Positions 33,987 through 43,216 of a DNA stretch of 64,000 nt are shown one piece after another. The notes beneath the pieces were generated by a model. It did not search any database. It was not told the origin of the DNA and was given only the letters and a program-made list of their open reading frames with translations. The DNA comes from Bernardetia sp963719525. Lineage in GTDB: Bacteria; Bacteroidota; Bacteroidia; Cytophagales; Bernardetiaceae. Location of the stretch: positions 372,001 to 436,000 of the forward strand of contig CAVRCG010000004.1 of the NCBI GenBank assembly GCA_963719525.1, written 5' to 3'. Each line of letters begins with the position of its first letter. The first letter of the stretch is position 1. A program made the translations under genes and the position numbers.

Positions 33987-35355
33987 TCTCTTTTTCAGCT
34001 TCCAAAAGTTCTACTGTCTTTTCACTTTCTCGTTTTTCTAACCGTTGTTGTATAAGTTCACGGTCTTGTAATTCTTTTTCTACCTGTAAAGCTCTCAATG
34101 CCTGATTTTTCTGTTCTGTTTCTAGTTTTTGCTGCGTAATGGCTAATGCTTGTTGCGTTCGTTCCTTTGCCAAACGAAAAGATTTTATTTCTGCTGCCTG
34201 CAACTGTTTTTGTTGTTCTAAAAATACGAGTTCTTGTTCTCTTTTTTCTGATTCTAATTTTAGTTGTTGAAAAGTCAGTTCTTGCTCTTTCTTCTCTGAA
34301 ATCTGTTTTTGAATAGAACTTTCTTCCTTCTCAGCTTCTATTTCCTTATCAATCAAGACTTGTTTTTTCTGTTCTTCTATCTTTTGAGATTTTTCTATAA
34401 AGGATTGAGATTTTTTGTAGGCTTCTTGTGCAGCTTGAAAATTATTTTCTACATTATACAATTCAGAAAGTACTTTATAAGATTCTGCTTGCAACTCATT
34501 GTCTTGTAAAAACTCTCCTAATCGAATAGCTTGCTGTAGTTCTTCGGCTGCATCAATTGTGTTTCCATTTACCAAATAAGAAGCTGCCAAAAAATTGAGG
34601 GAACTAACTAATTCAGATCTATTGTTTGATTTTTCCTGCAAAACTATATTTTCCTTCAACTTACTGATAGCCAAATCAATATCCTTTAGATAAACAAGAT
34701 TGGTCGCCATATTGATATACAAAGCATTTTTATCTCTTGCAGTTAAAGATTTATCCATTTCAATCAAACGCTTGTTCATATCCAACGCTCTCTGAAAATA
34801 AGTACCTGCTTCTTGATTTTTAGCAACCTTCTTGTGCAAAAAACCTACATTGTTAAGAAGAACAGCATGTGTAGGAGAATCTTCCTTGTAAAAACTCAAA
34901 CTCAAAACGGCATATTCCAATGCTTTATTTGTATCTCCTTTTTTACGATAGAGTTCTGATAGGTGGTTATAAATAGTGGCTTGCTCGTCCTGTTTTGATA
35001 TAGAAAGTAATGATTGATACGTTTTTTCTGCTTCCGTATAATTATTAGTAGCAAGTTGAAGAGAGGCAATTGTATTCAAAATTTCTTTTTCTTCCGAATC
35101 GTTTAACCTTCTCGTTTGATATATTTTTTGATAATACTCTATAGCTTTAGGATATATTCTATTTTTCTCGTAATAAAGAGCTAAATTTTTTCTACTTCTA
35201 TTTTTCTGTTCGGTAGTAGTTGCACTTTCCAAATCAACGATTAAATCATCTAAATTTTGCGCTTTCACAACAGAGCAGCAAAAAACACCCATTAATAAAA
35301 ATAAAAAGGGTGCAAACTGAACACTATTTAATCTCCTTAAAAAGTCTTTTTTCAT
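33976..35355 (-). CDS. Exported TPR protein; probable N-terminal part of the SpoIIE phosphatase
   Basis: 459 residues with a signal peptide ending SVVKAQ. Residues 35-330 are tetratricopeptide repeats (for example KAIEYYQKIYQTRR, ALEYAVLSLSFYKED, ALDMNKRLIEMDK), followed to the end by a Gln/Glu/Lys-rich coiled coil. The final LLEAEKEIER stops just where the phosphatase reading frame takes over in another frame (LKDKQLQEEEREKKY). I think this is a single sensor protein with a periplasmic TPR part, split by a one-base insertion or by an assembly error. As two genes, they would be translationally coupled by the 11-base overlap. Confidence 0.75.
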   Translation of the reverse strand: MKKDFLRRLNSVQFAPFLFLLMGVFCCSVVKAQNLDDLIVDLESATTTEQKNRSRKNLALYYEKNRIYPKAIEYYQKIYQTRRLNDSEEKEILNTIASLQLATNNYTEAEKTYQSLLSISKQDEQATIYNHLSELYRKKGDTNKALEYAVLSLSFYKEDSPTHAVLLNNVGFLHKKVAKNQEAGTYFQRALDMNKRLIEMDKSLTARDKNALYINMATNLVYLKDIDLAISKLKENIVLQEKSNNRSELVSSLNFLAASYLVNGNTIDAAEELQQAIRLGEFLQDNELQAESYKVLSELYNVENNFQAAQEAYKKSQSFIEKSQKIEEQKKQVLIDKEIEAEKEESSIQKQISEKKEQELTFQQLKLESEKREQELVFLEQQKQLQAAEIKSFRLAKERTQQALAITQQKLETEQKNQALRALQVEKELQDRELIQQRLEKRESEKTVELLEAEKEIER

Positions 35356-35404
35356 AGTTATAACTTCATACTCTTCACAATTTTCTATCTATCTCATTAC
35401 TATT

Positions 35405-37605
35405 CTAAATACTAATATTTAATCCTATCCAGAAAGAGCGTCCTATACGTTCTGCTCTTGCAAACTCTACTGAATCATCTCCTAAAACGTTTTTTACAGA
35501 TAAAAAAGTATTTATTTTGTTAGCTACCTGATAACGTGCTGTTAGATTTAAGAGAAATTTGGGTTTTATATCATAAATACCACTTACTCCATCCATTCTT
35601 TCTATATTCTGACGATGATAAAAAGTCTGTTTTGTCCAAAAATAAGTAGATGTATTCAGATTAAGTTTTGAAGAAGCAATATAATTAAAATAAAATCCTC
35701 CATAAACGTTAGGAGTTGCTTCGTGATTCTTGTCTTCTGTCGTGTTTATATTAAATTTTACAGGATCATAACCCAAAATAAGCTCGCTTGTTTCTTCTAT
35801 ATTCAAATAAGGAGAATAATTTTGTAATTGTGTTGTTTGAAAGGTAAGGTAAGGTTTGAGTTGCCACTTTTCAGTTACAATATTTGCCGAAATTGTAGTT
35901 CCGTACTGTATAGACTCTCAAATCAGTATTTTGTATCAAAAGATCATCTAATCCTGTTATTTCGCCAGCAGGACTTATCTCTAAACCTGTTTGTTGTCTT
36001 ACTATTTCTGCATAGTTAGAAAACTGACTTCTAAAAATTCCAACGTTCATATCTGTTCGTTCCGAAATTTGAAGGCGCATTCCTACTTCAACTAAATCTG
36101 CTCGCACTAATTTTAAATCTGGATTTCCCTTGATAGTAGTCAGAATAGAAACAGGTGGGTCTTCCGTAACAACAGTAGTAGTTCGTTCATTAAAATAAAG
36201 TTCTCCAAATAAAGGCGCACGATAAGCTCTTGAAACGCCTGCTCTAAATAAAATGTTTGGCTTAGGTTTATACGTAACAGCACTTTGGTAAGAGAAATAT
36301 TCTCCAGAAGGATTATTAAAAGTGTCTAAACGACCTCCCAAAACTACTCTCCATTTTTCGTTCGGATGGTAGTTTGCAGTTAGTCCTGCTGCTCCACTTG
36401 TTAGTCTTTCTCTTCCTAAAAGAATAGCAGAAGTTTGGTCATCAAATGTTGCATCTCTGTAGTTTAGTAAAGGTTTGATACGCAACTTATCTCCTACCTT
36501 CAAATTATATTCTACAATCAAATCATAGGTTTGAAAGTTACTCGCATTAGAAAGATTTCCACTTACATAACTCGTTTCTACCACAAAATCTTTGTAGTTA
36601 GCATTCAGTCTTGCATAACCAGAATTAGATTCCAAATAACTCAAAATAGTACTTCTATTATCAGCATAAGCCGTAAGACCTGTAGATTTTTCGAAGCCTG
36701 CATCTACATTTAAAGATAACCCTTCTGCTCTACCTTTTCGAAAAAGTATAGTTCGTAAAAACATTGAAACCATACGACTCTAGAGCGATATCCGAATTTC
36801 TGTTACTTCTTTTGAAAGCTTGTAGAGGAGTCCCTGAACTAGAAGAACGAAGAGAATCAATAGGAACATAACTATTGGTAAAGTGTTGAAAAAGCAAATC
36901 ATCATAGCGTTCTCTTCGCTGTGAGTTGGCACTTATTTTTATAAAAAAATCATCTGCTTTGTATCCTGCTCCTACATAACTAGAAATAGAGTTTCGACTT
37001 CCATACGTAGTTTGCGCTCCCCCAAAATATCCTTTTCTTTTTTCTTGTGTAGTGATAATATTAATTACTCCAGAAGCTGCATTTGTACCATACAAAACCG
37101 ATGCAGTTCCTCGTATTACCTCAATTCGTTCCACGTCATTTACGCTTATAGGCAGCGCATGCCAAACCGTACTACCTGTAAGAAAACTATGAACAATCCT
37201 ATTATTTACCATCACTAGCGTACTTGTATTCAAGGAAAGTGACGTAATATTGTTTGGACTAACATTATCCATTCCTCTAATATGAATATCATAATTTCCA
37301 TTCAACATCTCCCTAACAATAAGACCAGGAATAAGGCGCATTGCTTCTGGAATAGACAAACAGCCAGCAGCCTCTATCTCTGCACGAGTAAGAACGGAAG
37401 CAGAAAGAGGAACATCAAAAAGATTTTCATACTGTTTGGAAGCTGAATAGATTTCGGTAGCAAACTTATCTTTTTTAGGAAATTCTAACAAATCATCAAT
37501 ACTACTTTGATAGGCATTTACTGTATCAATAGGAGTTTGAGCAACTGAAAAAGTAGAAAGAAAAAAGAGAGAAAATAAAGTAAATAGAAAAAAACTGTTT
37601 TTCAT
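35405..37605 (-). pseudogene. TonB-dependent outer-membrane receptor, interrupted by two frameshifts
   Basis: Three consecutive frames make one receptor of about 730 residues. Frame one (37605-36730) has a signal peptide ending FSVAQ and the plug domain: VLTRAEIEAAGCLSIPEAMRL, IRGMDN and VERIEVIRGTASVLYGTNA. Frame two (about 36745-35871) holds barrel strands such as VSRAYRAPLFGELYF and the pattern of vitamin B12/siderophore receptors. Frame three (to 35405) ends with FWIGLNISI, a proper barrel terminus. The first shift is an extra A in the TTCGAAAA tract (plus-strand 36735-36738); the second is an extra base near 35887. The conserved reading on both sides of each shift suggests recent damage or sequencing error. 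Ligand unknown. Confidence 0.85.
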
Positions 37606-37849
37606 AGCGTAAAAAATGTAATCATAAACAGTAAATGCTTATTCTTAAATCTTGATAGGGAAACAAATACAAATCTTGACAATCAAGTTAAGAGTAATAA
37701 AGTAGTGAATACTAAATATAGACCTTTTTGTTTGAAGTGAGCTACAGGTTAGATAACTTATTCGATGAACGATTCGATGAATGAGCTTATAGCACCTTTG
37801 AGATAGATTTCTTTTTTGTATAATAATAAGGTTTCACTTGTTAAAATAG

Positions 37850-38674
37850 TTAGTTCGGCAACGGCAAATCATCAATTTTCTTTTTTTGAGCAGAAAGATA
37901 ATCGTTGAGCATCAGACGAGTTTGTTGAGGAGATAGATTTTTGGTAATTTCTCCATTTTTAACAATAGAAATCTGTCCTGTTTCTTCCGAAACGACCAAA
38001 ATAAGTGTACTCGTTCCTTCACTCATTCCGATAGCTGCACGGTGGCGCATTCCTAAAGAAGCAGGAATTTGTTCGTTAGTAGAAAGTGGCAATCTACAGC
38101 GTCCAGCCATTATACGTCCTTTATAAAAAATAGCTGCACCGTCATGCAACGGACTATTTTTAAAAAATATAGAGGAAATAATTCGCTTCGAAATCTTTGC
38201 ATCAATAATATCTCCTGTTTCGGCATACTTTTGCATATCATCAAAACGAGAAATTACGATAAGTGCGCCTGTACTGGTACGAGCCATTTCTTTGGTCGAA
38301 TCTACAATGGCATCAATATTCCACATTATATCTGGTGTATCTTTTCCAAAAAGGCTATTCCAAAAATCAGAATTGAAGGCTGGAGCTTTTCCAATCAATA
38401 ATAAAAAACGACGTAATTCGTCTTGAAACAAAACCACAGCGGCTACTACACCAACGCCCATAAATTGCCCTAAAATAGAAGACAAAAGTTCCATTTCGGT
38501 AGCCTGTACAATTAAGTACAAAAAGTAGAGCGACAAAAAACCGATAAACACACGAAGTGCAACCGTTCCTTTGACGAGCTGATAAAAGTTGTAAATTAAA
38601 AGACCAACAAGCAGAATATCAAAAATATCTACCCATTTTACTTCAAGAAATCCAATTGTGAAACAGAAATACAA
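37850..38674 (-). CDS. cdaA: Diadenylate cyclase CdaA (c-di-AMP synthase)
   Basis: 274 residues from a TTG at 38674; no ATG is better placed. Three N-terminal membrane helices (WVDIFDILLVGLLIYNF to VVAAVVLFQ) are followed by the DAC domain: GALIVISR, FFKNSPLHDGAAIFYKGRI (DGA motif) and LGMRHRAAIGMSE (RHRAA motif), which bind ATP. It makes cyclic di-AMP, the messenger that controls osmolyte and potassium transport and cell-wall balance. It usually stands near folP or glmM; here the neighbours are a broken TonB receptor and a hybrid kinase, so no operon partner is visible. Confidence 0.92.
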   Translation of the reverse strand: MYFCFTIGFLEVKWVDIFDILLVGLLIYNFYQLVKGTVALRVFIGFLSLYFLYLIVQATEMELLSSILGQFMGVGVVAAVVLFQDELRRFLLLIGKAPAFNSDFWNSLFGKDTPDIMWNIDAIVDSTKEMARTSTGALIVISRFDDMQKYAETGDIIDAKISKRIISSIFFKNSPLHDGAAIFYKGRIMAGRCRLPLSTNEQIPASLGMRHRAAIGMSEGTSTLILVVSEETGQISIVKNGEITKNLSPQQTRLMLNDYLSAQKKKIDDLPLPN

Positions 38675-38707
38675 ATTTTGTCAATTATTAATGGTAAATT
38701 ATCAATA

Positions 38708-38791
38708 GCAAATAGATTCAAGATTTCTGATGTTGTTGGTGTCGCTTCGCTAAAACACCAACAACGGCATTGGCAAATAGATTCAAGATTT
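38708..38791. repeat. Hairpin repeat flanked by a 19-base direct repeat
   Basis: The hairpin GTTGTTGGTGT-CGCTTCGCTAAA-ACACCAACAAC (38732-38765; inverse orientation to the copies at 10876 and 17782) is bracketed by two exact copies of GCAAATAGATTCAAGATTT at 38708-38726 and 38773-38791. This looks like an insertion with a long target duplication, or a repeat-mediated duplication. It lies in the divergent gap between cdaA and the hybrid kinase. Confidence 0.8.
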
Positions 38792-39096
38792 ATTAGCCTT
38801 TAAACAAAAGTAAGATAAAATAACAAATAAATCGCTTGTTGAAAAAATAAACCTCTTGTTTTAACATTGAAGTTACCTAAATTAACAGAACTTTAATCAC
38901 ACAGTTGCATAATGTTTAGCTTTGCTGATAATAGCTATAGATTTGGTATTCGTCGAAAAAAAGGTTTATTTTAGCTAAACAAGCAAGATATTTGAACCAA
39001 AATCTGTTAATTAAAGATTATCTCAAAAAGAATTATATAGCTAGAAAAATAATTATTTCTGTCCTACAAAAGTTCAATACAAAAGCCTTATACATT

Positions 39097-42000
39097 ATGG
39101 AATGGTTTAATAGTTTAAAATTATCGCTCAAAATAACATTTAGTTTTCTCATCATTACTGTTGTAGTGGGGATTATGTCGTTATTTGCGCTGCATTATAT
39201 TACCGATTTGCGTGAACGTTTGAAGCAGGTTTCAGAAATTCATTTCGAAGGCTTGCGTCTGCTTACTCATATTGCAGAAGCTTATCCGATGACTTTAGTC
39301 AAAACTAGAGATATTATTTTTTCAGATTCAATTGTACAGCGTTCCAATTATCGCAAAGAAATTGAGGAAGAAGAATTAAAGATAAGAGATTGGACAGTAA
39401 AGCTAGAAAGTAAAATGACTTCTCCAGAAGAGAAAGAATTATACAAAAAATTTACAGAATCGTTAAAAGCATTCAATGATTTGCGTCGAACAGCGTTGGC
39501 GTATGCTATTGATATGGGAGATTTGCAGCGTGCCAATGATTTGATTTATGGTGATTTGGAAAAGCAATCCAAAGACTTGAAAACAGTATTAGACGATTTG
39601 ATAAAAGCAAAAGAAGAGATTGCCATTCAAGTACAAAAAGAAAATGATAAAGTAGTAGATGAAGCCTTTACAGTTATTGCAATTTTTGGTCTTTCTATTC
39701 TTATTGTTACGATTGTACTTCCGTTTTGGGTAAGAGAAAAAATTAGTCGTCCTATTGAAATTATAGAAGAAAAAGCCGAACAAGTAGCGTTGGGTAATTT
39801 GGAAAATGTAGAATTTAAGCTACGAGGACGAAACGATGAGATAGGAAAATTAGGACAAAGTTTTAATGAAATTGTTAGAAGTCTGCAACAGATTGTAGCA
39901 AAAGCAAACGCTGTTTCTAAAGGAAATTACGATGTTCAGCTCAATGTACGAGGAGAAAAAGATGAGTTGAGTGTTGCTCTTAATGAAATGTCATATTCAT
40001 TACGCAATCAAGATTATCTGAAAGAAGGAGCAAATAAATTAAATACATTACTTTCTGGACATTTTACCTCAAAAGAAGTAGGTCAGAAAAGCATTAGTTT
40101 TTTAGGCGAATTTCTGCAAGTTGGTTGTGCCGTTCTTTATATTTACGATGAGGAAAGTAGAAAATTAAGACTCTATAGTTCTTATGCTTTTACAGATAGA
40201 GATAGGCTCTCTAGTGAATATTATTTGGGAGAAGGTGTTGTTGGACAAGTAGCGTATGAGAAAAAACCGATTATGCTCAGAAATATTACGGATAATTCTC
40301 AAAATATTACCACAGGAACGATAAGCAAAACGCCTTCTTCTACTTATACATTTCCACTTTTGTATGAAAACGAACTTTGTGGAGTAATCGAACTAGCTAG
40401 TTTTGAACCGTTTACAGAACTCAAAAAACAACTTATTACCAGTTCGTCAGAACTTATTTCTTCACATTTGTATTCTGCACTGCAAAGTGAGCGTATCAAA
40501 AGTTTGTTCGAAGTAGCGCAAGCAGCACAACGAGAAACGCAACAAAAATCAAAAGAAATAGAAAAAGCAAACGTACTTTTAAAAGAAGAACAATTACACG
40601 TTCAGCAGCAATCGGAAGAGTTGCAACAGCAGAACGAAGAAATGCAGCAACAAGCCGAAGAGCTTCAACAAACCAACGAAGAACTCCAACAGCAACAAGA
40701 ACAACTGGAAGGACATCGCACAGAATTACAGATTCGAAACGAGCAACTCACAGTTATTCAGACCGATTTGGAAGAAAAAGCCGAAGAGTTAGGACGAGCA
40801 AGTAAATATAAATCAGAGTTTTTGGCTAATATGTCGCACGAACTCCGAACGCCTCTCAATTCAATTATTTTGCTTTCCGATATGCTTCGTTGAAATTCTT
40901 CTAAAAATCTGTCTGAAAAAGAAATTCAGAAATGTAGTATCGTTTATCAATCTGGTAATGATTTATTAAATCTTATTAATGATATTCTTGATATTTCGAA
41001 GATTGAAGCTGGCAAAATGAGTGTTAATATTTATCACTTCCAAACAAGCGAACTGCTTTCTCATCTTACGCCTTTATTTGATGAAATGGCAAGACAAAAG
41101 AAATTGGACTTTATCGTTGATGACCAGTTAGAAATTGAGTTATTTAATGATAGAGATAAAATTAGTCAAGTACTCAAAAACTTCTTATCCAATGCCTTTA
41201 AGTTTACCAAAAAAGGTAGCGTAACTATTCGTATTTCGAAGAGCAATCACGAAAAATTACCTGTCAAGATTTCAGTTATTGATTCTGGTATTGGTATTCC
41301 TCAAAACAAACAAAAAGTAATTTTTGAAGCCTTCCAACAAGTAGATGGTTCGGTTTCTAGAGAATTTGGAGGAACAGGGTTAGGGCTTTCTATTGCTCGT
41401 GAACTTACTAATATGTTGGGTGGAGAAGTTCATTTGAGTTCTGAACACGGAAAAGGAAGTGAGTTTTATATGCTCCTTCCAATAGAAAATCATATTGAAG
41501 AAGAAGATGCCAAAAAACGTAGATTAGATGTAGTGTATGATAAAAAACGAAGACCACAACTTCGCTCAAATGCCGATGACGTAGCAAAGGTAAAAGAACA
41601 AGCTGCCGAACGAAAATACAAACGAGTGGCTCAACTTGCCGTAGAAGACGATAGAGAAAAGGCACAAAAAGGCGACGATATTATTTTGATTGTAGAGGAT
41701 AATGTAGATTATGCCAATAGTTTGGTAGAGATTAGTCGTGGTTTGGGTTTCAAAAGTGTAATTGCTGTTTCTGGAAAAGAGTTTTGGCAAGATGTAGAAT
41801 ATTTTAATCCATTGGGTGTTCTTTTGGATTTGGGATTACCAGATATTACAGGAGCAGAACTTTTGGAACAGATAAAAACGAAACCAAAATACCGTCATAT
41901 TCCGATTACGATTGTTTCGGCTAGAGATAGGAATATCGAACTGCTTGAAAAAGGTGCCGTCGGTTATCTTCAAAAACCTATTGAAGCAAAAGCTGTGCGT

Positions 42001-43008
42001 GATGAAGTAATGCGTTTGACAGGAATTTCGCACAAATCAACGAAGCAGATGCTTGTGGTAGAAGACGATGAGTTTCAGCAGAATTATTTATTAGAATTAT
42101 TTGATAAAGAAGGCGTAGTTTGTAAAGGCGTAACTACCGAAACGGCTGCAAAACAAGAGCTTGAAACAGGAAATTACGATATTGTAATTGCTGACTTGAA
42201 GCTAGAAAAAGGAACTGGAATGGGTCTTTGTAGGTTCATAAAGGAGCATAATATGAATATTCCTGTTATTATTTATACTGGAAAAGATTTGACAGCTTCT
42301 GAAAAAGAAGAGATGCGACTTTATTCTGTAAGTGTGATTATAAAGCACCCACAGGCTTATACGCAACTTTTGGAGAAAGCAAAAATGTTTTTGCATCAAG
42401 TACATGAAAAAAATCCGAACAAAACGTCAAGTGAAAATTCTAATGGAAATGAACCCAAATTAGAAACCAAAATGCAAGAAACAGAAACGAGTGCGACTTC
42501 TTTTGCAGAAAGAGATAACAGTAATGACCATTTTGGCGCAGGAAGTTCAGATGATTTTGATTCGATTGTCAATAAAAGTTTGGAATCTTATTTGGCTGAT
42601 GAAGCCGAAGAGGACAATAGCGACGACTTGAAAGGAAAGCGAATTTTGATTGTCGACGATGATGTGCGTAATGTTTTTGTGATGACTTCTGCTCTGGAAA
42701 ATCATGATGCTGATATTATTGAGGCATTTAATGGAAAAGAAGCCTTAGAAGCACTAGAAGAAGAACCTGTAGATTTGGTTTTGATGGACATTATGATGCC
42801 GATTATGAACGGTTTCGAAACCATTGAAAATATAAGAAAACAAGAGAAATGGAAAGATTTGCCTATTATTGCCGTAACTGCAAAAGCACTTGATGAGGAT
42901 AGGGAAAAGTGTCTTGCAGTCGGTGCAAACGATTATATGACAAAACCTGTTGATTATACAATCTTGATGAAACTTATCAAAAAGCATCTTCACAAACAGA
43001 AAGTATAA
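39097..43008 (+). pseudogene. Hybrid histidine kinase with three receivers, interrupted by an in-frame TGA
   Basis: A single frame of 1304 codons from the ATG at 39097 with one internal stop, TGA at 40891-40893. In order: membrane helix, four-helix-bundle periplasmic sensor, second helix (about 200-222), HAMP, a HAMP-like segment, a GAF domain (about 330-470), a Gln/Glu coiled coil, HisKA with FLANMSHELRTPLNSI (His near 580), the stop at codon 599, then the rest of HisKA (LLNLINDILDISKIEAGKM), the ATPase (NAFKFT, DSGIGI, GTGLGLSI) and three receivers near 858, 985 and 1182. In the second receiver the usual Lys-Pro is HP. The stop separates the phospho-histidine from the ATPase, so the kinase cannot work unless the codon is read through or mis-sequenced. 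Confidence 0.8.
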
Positions 43009-43027
43009 TTTTAGAATTAATTCTTTT

Positions 43028-43066
43028 AAAATGCAGAGATTGAATAAAAATTTCTGCATTTTTTGT
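43028..43066 (+). terminator. Rho-independent terminator after the hybrid kinase
   Basis: AAAATGCAGA pairs with TCTGCATTTT across a loop of 15 bases, followed by TTGTTTTT. Confidence 0.75.
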
Positions 43067-43216
43067 TTTTATTCAAAAATTATCCAAAAATCACTCAAAA
43101 ATCAATTCCAACAAGACGAAAATTAATCACTTCTTTATTAATAGTTTATTAAATTCCTTATATTCACATAGTTTATTAATTTTACAACAATTTCAGATTC
43201 CCTTCCTATTAATTGA

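Noticed and set aside
40891..40893. TGA as selenocysteine or a recoded sense codon
   Set aside because: All other genes here use TGA as a normal stop, the position in HisKA is not a redox site, and no SECIS-like hairpin or selenium gene is seen.
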